From positions 52,765,676 through 52,829,675 of the forward strand of contig CM049311.1 in assembly GCA_026874595.1 (NCBI GenBank): a DNA stretch of 64,000 nucleotides. Reading direction: 5' to 3'. The stretch comes from Sipunculus nudus (taxonomy: Eukaryota > Annelida > Sipuncula > Golfingiida > Sipunculidae). The notes beneath the pieces were generated by a model. It was not told where the DNA came from. It worked only from the letters and a program-made list of their open reading frames with translations, and did not search any database. Below are positions 58,501-59,942 of this stretch, piece by piece. The position numbers and the translations under genes were made by a program. Position 1 is the stretch's first letter, and each line of letters begins with the position of its first letter.

Positions 58501-58982
58501 TTATCAAATGATAAAATATATGGATGACTTAAGGCATGTCTATAGAAATGGTAGAAGTTAACATGGTGGAAACAATATTTTTTAAATATTTTAAAAATAC
58601 TGATATACAATCTTTATCTATATTATAACACTTGTATTAAACAGTTTTCTTTTAGGGTAAATATTACTGCACCAAAGATTGAATTTTTTCACTTATTCAC
58701 TGATTTATCTACTTGCTCACACATTCAAATGTTCTTTGTCACAAATGACCTCTGACCTGTGTATCTTGTGTCGGACACCAGGATCTCATGTGACATGAGG
58801 AACGAGTCCTTGGAGCCATCAGAAAAACTGTGGAACCGAAGTTGAGAGCGCACAAAGTCCAGCTTGGCCAGTGAGATTTCTTCACAGTCTGCCTGCCCGT
58901 GGGCAACGAGTAACTCCACAGTGACGTTCTGTAAATCAATACTGAATGCGATGCTCTCCCACACCTCTCCACTCAGGACAGT
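813..58982 (-). CDS. VPS13D: VPS13D, partial gene (35 exons, C-terminal half)
   Basis: Bridge-like lipid transfer protein; VPS13 proteins carry phospholipids through a long hydrophobic groove at organelle contacts, and VPS13D is needed for mitochondrial and peroxisomal homeostasis (family knowledge). Seen here: 35 minus-strand exons with AG/GT borders whose phases agree at every junction, total 5241 nt, 1747 codons, no internal stop. The paralogue is D because exon 7 encodes a UBA domain, which other VPS13 members lack. Order: groove strands (exons 1-6), UBA (7), groove strands (8-11), VAB repeats (12-22), WDEP motif (24), post-VAB segment (25-31), start of the ATG2_C-like region (32-35). The start codon and chorein domain lie right of 64000; the C-terminal PH-like end lies left of 1. 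Human VPS13D is about 4388 residues, so roughly 40% is here. Introns are swollen by repeats. Identity is near certain; single borders may be off by a few bases. Confidence 0.96.
981..1900. other. intron, mostly unique
   Basis: 981-1530 looks unique. From 1535 there are two diverged modules ('ggcaccaccagt(t/c)ttg', 'atatgcccaatttcag') related to the 2840-4400 repeats. The short + ORF at 1664 is part of them. Confidence 0.5.
1905..2530. repeat. diverged ~115-bp repeats with an inner 24-bp repeat
   Basis: Copies with 'ctgcactgagtgaactcttg' and 'acagttggcagtctg' at about 1990, 2106 and 2443. Between copies 2 and 3 is a 24-bp repeat (2318-2432) with CATGAGGTGATCACATG. Confidence 0.8.
2840..4400. 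repeat. diverged long-module repeats
   Basis: Modules with 'ctcggccaaaaatcactgaa', 'accatttgaacaaacttga', 'gtggcgccaccaat' and 'tttctgagattgt' recur at least four times (around 2870, 3600, 3930, 4105). Relatives occur at 1535-1800. Several small minus-strand frames here are by-products. Probably old transposon modules. Confidence 0.7.
4521..4594 (-). CDS. VPS13D: VPS13D exon 34 of window
   Basis: 74 nt, phase 1 to 0; acceptor TTGTAG; donor GTAAGT. Encodes APFERQHLFETGAFLQDAVQ and LHFKE, corresponding to the segment with a Phe-rich helix just before the amphipathic helices of the C-terminal region. Confidence 0.9.
5026..5207 (-). CDS. VPS13D: VPS13D exon 33 of window
   Basis: 182 nt, phase 2 to 1; acceptor TTCCAG; donor GTCAGT. 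Encodes KRHYFGALRILMGQLTMSMH, then LLAIKRSMGVPLIQFEDAKV. The YF--L-I---Q--LSV and LK---G-PLI-FEDA patterns mark the ATG2_C-like C-terminal region. Confidence 0.95.
5208..5867. other. intron, nothing recognised
   Basis: Unique sequence between exon 33 and the 41-bp array. Small + frames (5117, 5355) have no family signature. Confidence 0.5.
5868..7198. repeat. 41-bp minisatellite containing the exon 32 donor (~32 copies)
   Basis: Units start GACCTCTGGGATTCTAACAT and are 41 bp. On the gene strand each reads ...AATCCCAGAG/GTCAGG..., the same as the exon 32 end and donor. Variants (GACATCTGGG, TCACATTAG, AGAAAATG) recur in blocks, which suggests higher-order amplification. Confidence 0.95.
7186..7316 (-). 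CDS. VPS13D: VPS13D exon 32 of window
   Basis: 131 nt, phase 0 to 2; acceptor TTTCAG; donor GTCAGG. Encodes HLSIMMTRLSMQIEERLLWK, LIQFLGYRQSDTPQ, ending ENILESQ. The IEE-LL-KL--F-GY strand aligns with VPS13D. The last ~13 nt and the donor form part of the 41-bp satellite unit that starts at this junction, so the exon end may itself be repeat-derived (it falls in a poorly conserved linker). Confidence 0.92.
7392..8716. mobile_element. TIR element with TA target duplication, 1325 bp
   Basis: Left end CCGTATTTCCTTGAACAGA and right end ending TTCAAGGAAATACAG are inverted repeats, each flanked by TA. Subterminal direct motifs 'gccttaaatag(t/a)' recur at both ends. No transposase frame is seen. 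TA duplication and the C-GTATTTCC terminus fit a non-autonomous Tc1/mariner-like or similar MITE (inference). Confidence 0.7.
8717..9078. other. intron, nothing recognised
   Basis: AT-rich unique sequence between the TIR element and exon 31. The neighbouring introns 4595-5025, 9232-9644 and 9795-10394 likewise show nothing beyond weak short duplications. Confidence 0.5.
9079..9231 (-). CDS. VPS13D: VPS13D exon 31 of window
   Basis: 153 nt, phase 0 to 0; acceptor CCACAG; donor GTATTT. Encodes IDNQLNGTLRPVLLYVTSSN, then QIRAHRTTMYQSNAHIYK. The V-DNQL-G---PV-LYV motif is a VPS13 landmark. Confidence 0.96.
9645..9794 (-). CDS. VPS13D: VPS13D exon 30 of window
   Basis: 150 nt, phase 0 to 0; acceptor TTGCAG; donor GTAAGT. 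Encodes LSVQLKEGLGVSLVNHAMEE, then LIFMSFRNIDIQYN. The L-GGIG-SLVN---EEL-F-S--NI--QY pattern is conserved across VPS13 proteins. Confidence 0.95.
10395..10517 (-). CDS. VPS13D: VPS13D exon 29 of window
   Basis: 123 nt, phase 0 to 0; acceptor TTTCAG; donor GTATGT. Encodes a variable Ser/Lys-rich linker, QTFVGESMEDSQLLVVTEKS, ending TASPRNIQ. A family A element begins 14 bp beyond the acceptor, leaving only 13 bp of original intron 3' end. Confidence 0.85.
10531..13167 (+). mobile_element. family A element, ~2.6 kb (A1)
   Basis: Left end CAAGGGACCTATGGGTCACG, right end ...AGTCAGCTGAGCTAA next to an A-run. Inside are two diverged tandem modules (about 11860-12380 and 12535-13050), each with 'gccatggtca(c/a)agttgggc', 'cattatgtttgggcccata' and 'ggcagtc(t/c)tgaagtgt'. 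A (GGAC)n microsatellite at 13070-13115 precedes a palindromic end (TAGCTCAG, 15-nt loop, CTGAGCTA). No transposase frame; small minus ORFs inside are shared module sequence, not genes. Probably a non-autonomous Helitron/Helentron-like or unclassified DNA element. Confidence 0.8.
13168..13630. other. intron, nothing recognised
   Basis: Unique AT-rich sequence between element A1 and exon 28. Confidence 0.5.
13631..13800 (-). CDS. VPS13D: VPS13D exon 28 of window
   Basis: 170 nt, phase 1 to 0; acceptor ATCAG; donor GTAATA. Encodes GAEAVLGPSPRIRSTTGIPM, then RPGSGLLSVSVLTDGPTRVL and QIMDVRDK. PGSG-LSV-V--DGPTR-LQI-D is the conserved strand after the VAB domain. Confidence 0.94.
13801..14531. 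other. intron, nothing recognised
   Basis: Unique sequence between exons 28 and 27. 14605-15117 and 15441-15639, on the far side of exon 27, are also featureless. Confidence 0.5.
14532..14604 (-). CDS. VPS13D: VPS13D exon 27 of window
   Basis: 73 nt, phase 0 to 1; acceptor TTACAG; donor GTAGGT. Encodes DGCLKCALGNLFVQATGGTL and GLRD, matching the G-L-C----L-VQA-GG--GL-DG element of VPS13D. The intron before it (5.3 kb) carries the 72-bp array. Confidence 0.93.
15118..15440. mobile_element. MITE with long imperfect TIRs
   Basis: Left 'cttaggccaaaaa...ttctcaggcac' and right 'gtgcctgagaa...ttttggcctta' are inverted, and the next inner blocks GCCCGCATCAATTTTT and its complement continue the inversion, giving arms of about 60 nt around a ~200-bp centre. 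Confidence 0.68.
15640..16830. repeat. 72-bp minisatellite
   Basis: Units of 72 bp containing 'gataacaaccctataatata' and 'cattgatataaacatctgaa', some 53-60 bp where 'catg' or larger parts are missing. Because 72 is divisible by 3 the minus strand stays open as a 24-codon repeat; this is a by-product, not a gene. It grades into the ~64-bp array on its right. Confidence 0.92.
16830..17171. repeat. ~64-bp junction array, left part
   Basis: Units with 'gtcttactgatgaaaacatg' and 'cattatgaaagtg' match the exon 26 donor region at 19855-19885. Continued at 19784-19872 after the A2 insertion. Confidence 0.85.
17172..19783 (+). mobile_element. family A element (A2), inserted in exon 26 junction array
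   Basis: Same ends and modules as A1 (left CAAGGGCCCTATGGG). Flanks are both array sequence: 'actaacataaaa' on the left and 'gacattatggaagtgtgtaa' on the right, which continue one repeat unit, so the insertion is younger than the array. Confidence 0.82.
19784..19885. repeat. ~64-bp junction array, right part, reaching exon 26
   Basis: One intronic unit, then the unit that contains the real donor: 'gtcttactgatgtaaaaacc' covers the last ~12 nt of exon 26. Confidence 0.82.
19873..20097 (-). CDS. VPS13D: VPS13D exon 26 of window
   Basis: 225 nt, phase 0 to 0; acceptor GTCAG; donor GTAAGA. Encodes EPGKRSQLWRMTSSGMLQHE, GSSPPQDPRRK, VLDIAGLGLQPGTYIPLALK and DERRRSTQTWVFTS. The LW-MT--GML-HEGSS and RRRSTQTW signatures are VPS13D-like. 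The donor and the last ~12 nt recur in the downstream array, which a family A element interrupts. Confidence 0.96.
20098..20602. other. introns around exons 24-26, nothing recognised
   Basis: 20098-20602, 20715-21229 and 21387-21860 show no repeat or coding signal. Confidence 0.5.
20603..20714 (-). CDS. VPS13D: VPS13D exon 25 of window
   Basis: 112 nt, phase 2 to 0; acceptor TTGTAG; donor GTAGGC. Encodes YKVRGIESGWHVSSSDPSCR, then ELVLDVPHGQSVLLKRK. The ELVLDV----VLLK-K strand joins in frame to EPGKRSQLW of exon 26, as in human VPS13D. Confidence 0.94.
21230..21386 (-). CDS. VPS13D: VPS13D exon 24 of window: WDEP motif
   Basis: 157 nt, phase 1 to 2; acceptor CTTAG; donor GTAAGT. Encodes VAYAWDEPTLDPYLTLSVPG, then YNMDVV and LCYENFIYIAFTATFSG. 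YAWDEPT is one of the most conserved strings in the VPS13 family. Confidence 0.97.
21910..21982 (-). CDS. VPS13D: VPS13D exon 23 of window
   Basis: 73 nt, phase 0 to 1; acceptor GACAG; donor GTAGGT. Encodes VQVRYHQSQIAEEWLRTTIN and ARS. It fills the short variable segment before the WDEP motif. A 23-bp tandem duplication begins just inside the intron. Confidence 0.88.
22203..22491 (-). mobile_element. tRNA-derived SINE with target duplication
   Basis: On the minus strand an A-box-like GCTGAGCGGTATAACTCC (near 22462-22480) and B-box-like GGTTTCAATCCC (near 22428-22440) are spaced as in a Pol III promoter. The body is flanked by near-identical copies of CTTTTTCTTGGTCC (22189-22202 and 22492-22504), a probable target-site duplication. 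The 3' part is unique sequence without a known core. Confidence 0.72.
22505..23234. other. intron with a possible old MITE end
   Basis: 22505-22627 has several 'ctaacac' motifs and ends 'gagagatttcactgta', resembling the right end of TACAGTGAAA-type MITEs; with 'gaccacc' motifs at 22150-22185 it may be one old element into which the SINE inserted. The remainder is unique. Confidence 0.4.
23235..23358 (-). CDS. VPS13D: VPS13D exon 22 of window
   Basis: 124 nt, phase 2 to 0; acceptor TTGTAG; donor GTAAAG. Encodes GMDNECLFIRVDVALQGATF, then FVVFSDASKMPPPYRIDNFS. PPPYRIDNFS is the last VAB repeat start (N-S core). Confidence 0.95.
23359..24335. other. intron, one short duplication
   Basis: 'gactcatgttat(a/t)caactg' and 'caccatacatgtaccatat' occur twice at 24223-24308. 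Otherwise unique. Confidence 0.55.
24336..24511 (-). CDS. VPS13D: VPS13D exon 21 of window
   Basis: 176 nt, phase 0 to 2; acceptor TCTCAG; donor GTAGGG. Encodes GTKAGSGHLSAVPGCKLSFH, WPRNDLDPLLCVRPL and CHWSGGFRIDQVNSFHVNI. The FHWPRND-D-LLCVR and WSGGF-----SFH-N-R patterns are diagnostic of VPS13. Confidence 0.96.
24512..26122. other. intron, nothing recognised
   Basis: Long unique AT-rich sequence with a small 'tattgaatata' repeat near 25150-25190. Confidence 0.5.
26123..26288. mobile_element. short MITE (TACAGTGAAA-type ends)
   Basis: Left 'tacaattaaacctgtctga' and right '...cagttttcactgta' are imperfect inverted repeats with several AGACCACC motifs inside. Partial relatives occur at about 54495-54550 and 22600-22627. 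Confidence 0.55.
26556..26596. repeat. GA-rich simple repeat
   Basis: AGAGAAAGAGAGAGAGAGAA followed by GGGAGAGAAGGGAGAGATG. Confidence 0.85.
26774..28770 (+). mobile_element. family B element, expanded core array (B2)
   Basis: Starts ACTAGATGTGTC with a small hairpin (GTGTC/GACAC) and a CCCCCGCCT block, then about ten diverged ~165-180 bp cores recognisable by 'aggagc(t/c)gtcat', 'ctgtaactggtca' and 'gcaggcattgcgaaaaaa'. It ends in a GGAAGGAAGGA-type microsatellite and lacks the terminal GCATA palindrome seen in B1 and B3, so the right end is truncated. The core number varies between copies (3, ~10, 2). Confidence 0.75.
28771..29559. other. intron, nothing recognised
   Basis: Unique sequence between element B2 and the 22-bp array. 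29951-30068 and 30093-30691 are also unique. Confidence 0.5.
29560..29950. repeat. 22-bp minisatellite, decaying to the right
   Basis: GAGTATATGACTGACATCTT plus CT repeats almost exactly four to five times (29579-29668), then decays into diverged 'gatt-gacat-tt-agtat' units. Confidence 0.88.
30069..30092 (-). CDS. VPS13D: candidate VPS13D microexon (24 nt)
   Basis: Between exons 20 and 21 (both phase 0) a 24-nt in-frame segment encoding VHHIPAKE is preceded on the minus strand by a long T-rich tract ending TTTAG and followed by GTATGA. Inclusion or skipping keeps the frame. The eight residues have no counterpart I recall in human VPS13D, and such a match could occur by chance in a 6-kb intron, so it is a guess that needs transcript support. 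Confidence 0.3.
30692..30836 (-). CDS. VPS13D: VPS13D exon 20 of window
   Basis: 145 nt, phase 2 to 0; acceptor CTACAG; donor GTAGGT. Encodes VYQIGIEVRQGRGLYRDTNI, then VTFSPRYQLDNQSQYRLAFA and QRHMVQGQ: the Y-IG--V--G-GRY-DT--V-F-PRY-L-N motif of the VAB domain. Confidence 0.96.
30985..31435. repeat. three ~170-bp diverged modules
   Basis: Each has 'gatatggggtcacaatgatc', 'agaattctgcagatttgacc' and an AGGTCAAGGTCA-like block. Typical of dispersed molluscan repeats; no coding potential. Confidence 0.68.
31455..31492. repeat. poly(T)-poly(G) tract
   Basis: Eleven T then twelve G and further G-runs on +. G-quadruplex capable on +, C-rich in the VPS13D transcript. Confidence 0.9.
31578..31709 (-). 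CDS. VPS13D: VPS13D exon 19 of window
   Basis: 132 nt, phase 2 to 2; acceptor TAACAG; donor GTAAGT. Encodes CCMRLGKSVHGPRTLAKWCQ, then RFPLESGIGVRHIQVAPNDT and RPD. It aligns to the WCQ-F-L--G-GVR-L-V element between VAB repeats. Confidence 0.94.
31966..32440 (+). mobile_element. family B element, compact copy (B3)
   Basis: The most complete copy: left end ACTAGATGTGTCTGAACGAC, two core repeats, a short GAATGAC microsatellite, and a right palindrome (TATGCCCTTGCCACTCAGTG...GGGGGCATA). About 475 bp. It defines the family's two ends. Confidence 0.78.
32705..32972. repeat. 60-bp repeat containing exon 18 end and donor (5 copies)
   Basis: GAGGTGCCTC recurs at 32720, 32780, 32840, 32900, 32953 and, in the true exon, 33198. 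Copies 4 and 5 reproduce the junction exactly (gacctac/atctgaggtgcctc on +). The exonic part encodes DKEAPQ, conserved in VPS13D, so the array derives from the exon. Confidence 0.93.
32973..33160 (-). mobile_element. tRNA-derived SINE inside the exon 18 array
   Basis: Minus strand: A-box TGGCATAATGGATAAGGCA (33133-33151), B-box GGTTGTGGGTTCACGTCC (33097-33114), then a core with GACCACTGTCTGCAGTAAGA and a TTTACC-repeat tail at the left end. It separates the first copy of the 60-bp junction repeat (the true exon end) from the other five. Confidence 0.78.
33193..33359 (-). CDS. VPS13D: VPS13D exon 18 of window
   Basis: 167 nt, phase 0 to 2; acceptor TTCTAG; donor GTAGGT. Encodes LFISAPFWLVNRSGLPLVFR, the most conserved VAB repeat start (APFW--N-SG-PL-F), then an acidic loop and LLFSFSDKEAPQM. 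The last 22 nt of the exon and the donor are repeated five times in the intron downstream (32705-32972). Confidence 0.95.
33360..33691. other. short introns of the VAB block, nothing recognised
   Basis: 33360-33691, 33872-34338, 34740-35319 and 35468-35947 show no repeats. An open stretch at 34945-35035 has no compatible phase and is read as intron. Confidence 0.5.
33692..33871 (-). CDS. VPS13D: VPS13D exon 17 of window
   Basis: 180 nt, phase 0 to 0; acceptor ACACAG; donor GTAACT. Encodes LTLGIMIENFKECRELVIPS, then KVKLRLYDYLGRCLELGVRI and CTKGGSLK: the EN-----ELVIP-GT----V-LRLYD signature of VAB. Confidence 0.95.
34339..34739 (-). CDS. VPS13D: VPS13D exon 16 of window (longest)
   Basis: 401 nt, phase 1 to 0; acceptor TTAAAG (weak, chosen because phase and length fit); donor GTAAGT. 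Encodes two VAB strands sets: APVPLHCVSSKLYIRPSGWS, the Trp-rich WNHV segment, PGHVITVQPLLQVINLLPLD and SGSLKPGKTAAV. The GxLKPGK turn is a strong VPS13 landmark. Confidence 0.95.
35320..35467 (-). CDS. VPS13D: VPS13D exon 15 of window
   Basis: 148 nt, phase 0 to 1; acceptor TTCCAG; donor GTAAGA. Encodes DLPPSRVVFDVKLQGSARKL, then ISVRSALMLHNKLNDTIEVK, a VAB repeat with the conserved RSAL and N-L core. It splices directly to exon 16; the joined length matches the human spacing. Confidence 0.94.
35948..36085 (-). CDS. VPS13D: VPS13D exon 14 of window
   Basis: 138 nt, phase 0 to 0; acceptor TTCCAG; donor GTAAGT. Encodes STRELKVHQLVVKVQGWKRV and EPVTVDRVGVYFRD; the V-V-GW--V-PV--D-VG--F pattern is a conserved VPS13 VAB signature. 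Confidence 0.94.
36095..36205. repeat. ~40-bp repeat beside exon 14 acceptor, left part
   Basis: Units 'cccatttaatatcatattca' with CAGTCAGT or TAGTTAGA spacers begin ~10 bp from the exon 14 acceptor. Continued at 39724-39960 beyond the inserted solo LTR. Confidence 0.8.
36270..38881 (+). mobile_element. family A element (A3), nested in a solo LTR
   Basis: Full-length copy, left CAAGGGACCTATGGGTCACT, right CAGCTGAGCT then an A-run. The GGAC microsatellite is reduced (near 38820-38833). Flanked on both sides by A-runs ('gataaaaa' and 'aaaaatcag'), a possible short target duplication. It interrupts the LTR-like unit at 36206-39723. Confidence 0.8.
38882..39500. other. body of the split solo LTR
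   Basis: Right part of the LTR-like unit; contains an AATAAA-like signal near 38930 and no protein signature. Confidence 0.45.
39724..39960. repeat. ~40-bp repeat, right part
   Basis: Same units as 36095-36205 (for example 'gacccatttaatattatatt'), increasingly diverged. Several copies contain ACTGAC on the gene strand. Confidence 0.78.
40286..40439 (-). CDS. VPS13D: VPS13D exon 13 of window
   Basis: 154 nt, phase 2 to 0; acceptor TATCAG; donor GTTAGT. Ser-rich start (RISPMSTVPSAGLSSLSQSS), then FSKWKQVEPGQQVPFMYEEQ, which aligns with the VAB strand preceding a 'KLRH'-type turn. A CA microsatellite lies 40 bp from the acceptor. Confidence 0.88.
40480..40531. repeat. (CA)n microsatellite
   Basis: About 26 uninterrupted AC dinucleotides, 40 bp from the exon 13 acceptor (TG-rich in the pre-mRNA, next to the polypyrimidine region). 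Confidence 0.97.
40985..41280. repeat. diverged dispersed repeat with GACAGACA tract
   Basis: Two 'gccccctgaagaggtctcca' copies (40994, 41047), a 'tgcatggaaacaaaaacctg' block and a (GACA)n tract at 41215-41250. Resembles the 3' part of family B-like elements but lacks their cores. Confidence 0.5.
41296..43220 (+). mobile_element. family A variant with different interior (A4)
   Basis: Left end CAAGGGACCTATGGGTCACT and right module plus GGAC tract and palindrome (42560-43220) match A1-A3, but about 41335-42550 does not resemble their interior and only one of the two modules is present. It is either a deleted and rearranged copy or a subfamily with its own interior. The right end stops about 10 bp from the donor of exon 12. 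Confidence 0.68.
42292..42325. repeat. poly(G) tract
   Basis: Thirteen G followed by AGGGGG, TTGGGG and GTGG, within element A4; G-quadruplex capable on +. Confidence 0.9.
43231..43350 (-). CDS. VPS13D: VPS13D exon 12: start of VAB domain
   Basis: 120 nt, phase 2 to 2; acceptor TTGCAG; donor GTCAGC. Encodes GHRRRVPFIPFMLGNETGLP and then LHFATVV, the canonical opening of a VAB repeat (basic patch, VP-, N-TG-PL-F). The VAB domain recruits adaptors bearing Pro-X-Pro motifs (family knowledge). A family A element ends about 10 bp inside the intron after the donor. Confidence 0.94.
43730..43812 (-). mobile_element. tRNA-like SINE fragment
   Basis: Minus strand shows A-box-like CCTGTGGTAGAGTG and B-box-like GGTTCAAATCT at tRNA spacing. 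No full cloverleaf could be drawn and the 3' part is unclear, so a SINE head is more likely than a working tRNA. Confidence 0.5.
43851..43953 (-). CDS. VPS13D: VPS13D exon 11 of window
   Basis: 103 nt, phase 1 to 2; acceptor TTTCAG; donor GTAACA. Encodes ANEMLNLNVTRTLLQEYDNT and a charged tail (KWTDDYYKSEEE). The loop after it is much shorter than I recall for human VPS13D. Confidence 0.88.
44341..44930. repeat. GGTTTACTGT-based minisatellite
   Basis: Short ~20-bp units (GGTTTACTGTGTGTTTGGTT) are grouped in larger ~120-150 bp units marked by 'aaggttaatcctatctttt'. Lies 35 bp downstream of the exon 10 donor. Confidence 0.9.
44965..45029 (-). CDS. VPS13D: VPS13D exon 10 of window
   Basis: 65 nt, phase 2 to 1; acceptor TTACAG; donor GTAAGC. 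Encodes CRIDWDQGDPNTSSKLVMKV after the split Thr codon, finishing the WEPF-EPW unit with the following strand. It is isolated between two minisatellites. Confidence 0.87.
45440..47260. repeat. 27-bp minisatellite (over 60 copies)
   Basis: Unit ATGATGTGTGACATAATGTC plus CTCCCTG, 27 bp. Between 45650 and 46080 a marker variant 'gatatgatataatg' recurs at 77-, 107-, 107- and 131-bp steps, showing higher-order units of three to five. Nine codons per unit keep the frames open on both strands, giving false ORFs up to 193 codons. Confidence 0.95.
47303..47420 (-). CDS. VPS13D: VPS13D exon 9 of window
   Basis: 118 nt, phase 1 to 2; acceptor TTGTAG; donor GTGAGT. Encodes a strand pair and YYNRNLSGWEPFLEPW, a diagnostic motif of VPS13 proteins (YYN...WEPF-EPW). 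Confidence 0.95.
47421..48459. other. intron, nothing recognised
   Basis: Unique sequence; an (ATT)n tract at 48043-48060. The + frames at 47964 and 48312 have no family signature. 48542-49187 is also featureless. Confidence 0.5.
48460..48541 (-). CDS. VPS13D: VPS13D exon 8 of window
   Basis: 82 nt, phase 0 to 1; donor GTATGT. Encodes LKCDQVCVCLIDDCMDADVP and LAEISIS; the IDDCMD-DVPLAE core is strongly VPS13D-like and marks the return to groove strands after UBA. Confidence 0.92.
49188..49363 (-). CDS. VPS13D: VPS13D exon 7: UBA domain
   Basis: 176 nt, phase 1 to 0; acceptor TTTCAG; donor GTTTGC (non-consensus beyond GT). Encodes AEKLHKLQMIGFSAADCERA and then LTESKGQLEEAAIWLTENA, a three-helix ubiquitin-associated domain with the MGF-type loop written MIGF. 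In VPS13D this domain binds K63-linked ubiquitin. It is the feature that separates VPS13D from VPS13A/B/C, so this exon fixes the gene's identity. Confidence 0.95.
49364..50508. other. intron, nothing recognised
   Basis: Unique sequence between exon 7 and direct repeat R. Confidence 0.5.
50509..50645. repeat. direct repeat R, left copy
   Basis: 'gattcaatgatcaattcttt' through 'agctatccatttgctgagc', ~137 bp, closely matching 50978-51114. The two copies bracket the duplicated exon 5 fragment. Confidence 0.88.
50664..50974 (-). pseudogene. partial duplicate of VPS13D exon 5 and its upstream intron
   Basis: Near-identical to 52207-52515. Positions 50664-50744 copy the first ~80 nt of exon 5, including its TTTCAG acceptor; the rest copies the intron before it. 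The rest of exon 5 and its donor are missing, and the copied frame meets a stop soon after the breakpoint. It lies between exons 6 and 7 and is a phase mismatch to exon 6, so it cannot be a normal exon. Confidence 0.88.
50978..51114. repeat. direct repeat R, right copy
   Basis: Second copy of R with a few substitutions and small indels relative to 50509-50645. Confidence 0.88.
51498..51642 (-). CDS. VPS13D: VPS13D exon 6 of window
   Basis: 145 nt, phase 0 to 1; acceptor CTTCAG; donor GTAAGT. Encodes VSFSTLHIRLSYNDLRLFLG, a hallmark VPS13 strand/helix (RLSYND), followed by a Gln/Ala-rich linker leading to the UBA domain. Confidence 0.93.
52047..52286 (-). CDS. VPS13D: VPS13D exon 5 of window
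   Basis: 240 nt, phase 0 to 0; acceptor TTTCAG; donor GTCAGT. Starts ATSVFTYKPSFYERPLSFSL, includes GLEVFSCSLAAEDETALSII, ends PPTLEV-type strand before the donor. The first 80 nt and the acceptor are duplicated at 50664-50744. Confidence 0.93.
53100..54224. other. intron with a GC-richer island at 53560-53850
   Basis: The island is open on both strands (for example + 53570-53848, - 53537-53758) and stands out from the AT-rich flanks. Exons 4 and 5 join in frame without it, and I recognise no domain. It could be a fragment of another gene or an old element. Confidence 0.35.
54225..54249. repeat. poly(C) tract, G-rich in the transcript
   Basis: Seven C, TT, then sixteen C on +; the VPS13D pre-mRNA therefore carries a long G-run about 70 nt downstream of the exon 4 donor. 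Confidence 0.9.
54320..54418 (-). CDS. VPS13D: VPS13D exon 4 of window
   Basis: 99 nt, phase 0 to 0, donor GTCAGT. Encodes SEQVQEFRLNVSNTELVVVE followed by DPRARDTNAVILK. The segment matches the VPS13 pattern in which a strand ending VVVED precedes a variable loop and NA-I-LK. Confidence 0.92.
54494..54552. mobile_element. fragment of TACAGTGAA-type MITE
   Basis: The segment 'tacagtgaagcctgtagga' followed by two AGACCAC motifs matches the left end of the MITE at 26123; the right end is missing. Confidence 0.45.
54784..57416 (+). mobile_element. family A element (A5)
   Basis: Full-length copy with both modules and a long (GGAC)n tract near 57318-57362. Flanked by 'cttaaaa' and 'aaaaattata'. 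Very similar to A1 throughout. Confidence 0.82.
57536..57765. repeat. 55-bp repeat containing exon 3 end and donor (3-4 copies)
   Basis: AGAGTGATAT-type starts at 57566, 57621, 57676 and 57731 give an exact 55-bp period. Each carries 'ttaccttgtgtc'-like sequence (donor GTAA on the gene strand), and the last is the real exon 3 junction. Confidence 0.9.
57745..57830 (-). CDS. VPS13D: VPS13D exon 3 of window
   Basis: 86 nt, phase 1 to 0. Acceptor ACACAG; donor GTAAAT. Encodes a Ser/Gly-rich linker (GQTSSGRSSNVAQPVGVG) ending APVSDK. The donor and the exon end are copied in the 55-bp tandem repeat directly downstream. Confidence 0.85.
57831..58756. other. introns between exons 1-3, nothing recognised
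   Basis: 57831-58097 has a short (CA)n; 58323-58756 is plain AT-rich sequence. Confidence 0.5.
58098..58322 (-). CDS. VPS13D: VPS13D exon 2 of window
   Basis: Acceptor TATCCAG; phase 1 in and out; donor GTATTT. Starts DAPVNTRPNVFSNIL, includes LHYRSSKELVQFTAVLNHMR, ends NPFESG. The split Asp and Gly codons join cleanly with exons 1 and 3. It is a groove segment with the helix-like IMGIFDWLLTAKDFL, typical of VPS13 repeats. Confidence 0.9.
58757..58982 (-). CDS. VPS13D: VPS13D exon 1 of window
   Basis: Begins after a TTACAG acceptor in phase 0 (TVLSGEVWESIAF...) and ends in phase 1 after SDTRYT at a GTCAGA donor. It encodes amphipathic strands of the lipid groove (SIDLQNVTVELLVAHGQ). 226 nt. 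It is the most upstream exon visible; the next 5' exon must lie beyond the LTR element at the right edge. Confidence 0.88.
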
Positions 58983-59403
58983 CTGTAATGGCAGGTTTGT
59001 GAAACATCAACTTCAGGTTAGTAAAACTTCTACACAGATTAAAATTAAATATGCAATATACTATTATATATTATAAAATGTACTGATACACAGAAAAGAA
59101 AATATTTGACTGATAATATATAACAGATATTACATACACTACTGGTGAATGGGTCTGTTTAATCAACCTGAAACCAGTGGGGTAGGCGACTGTTCTGTTA
59201 TCCATTCATTATGTTTTATACCTAACTATATAAATTTGGCTCTTGCGCAACAGTTTAATAAAGCTTTCAACCCATCTATGGTAAACATTTACTTCATTAA
59301 ACATGCAGTTTGGTGATGTGAAGGTTAGTCTATATGAACAATGATGAATTATACACAGCCCTCCCCCCCTCCCCAAGGATGCCTTCTGACTACCCAGTGA
59401 TGC
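58983..59403. other. 5' intron, nothing recognised
   Basis: AT-rich unique sequence between exon 1 and the 78-bp array. Confidence 0.5.
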
Positions 59404-59942
59404 ATGTGGGCTTGTCTTGTAACATCAGCAAACTGTACACTGAATTACCTGGTAACTCTAACAGTTACTTTGATCACCAGCATGTTGGCTGGTCATGTAA
59501 CATCAGCAAACTGTACACTGAGTTACCTGGTAACTCTAACAGTTACTTTGATCACCAGCATGTTGGCTGGTCATGTAACATCAGCAAACTGTACACTGGA
59601 TTACCTGGTAACTCTGTCAGTTACTTTGATCATCAGCATGTTGGCTGGTCATGTAACGTCAGCAAACTGTACACTGAATTACCTGGTAACTCTAACAGTT
59701 ACTTTGATCACCAGCATGATGGCTGGTCATGTAACATCAGCAAACTGTACACTGGATTACCTGGTAACTCTGTCAGTTACTTTGATCATCAGCATGTTGG
59801 CTGGTCATGTAACGTCAGCAAACTGTACAATGAATTACCTGGTAACTCTAACAGTTACTTTGATCACCAGCATGTTGGCTGGTCATGTAACATCAGCAAA
59901 CTGTACACTGAGTTACCTGGTAACTCCAATAGTTCCTTTTAT
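59404..59942. repeat. 78-bp minisatellite with open 26-codon frame
   Basis: CATGTTGGCTGGTCATGTAA recurs every 78 bp for about 6.7 copies. The + strand is open through the array in two frames (from 59334 and 59404); one encodes repeats like GWSCNISKLYTELPGN. There is no support for a protein: the openness follows from the 3n period. The LTR element ends it at 59943. Confidence 0.93.
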
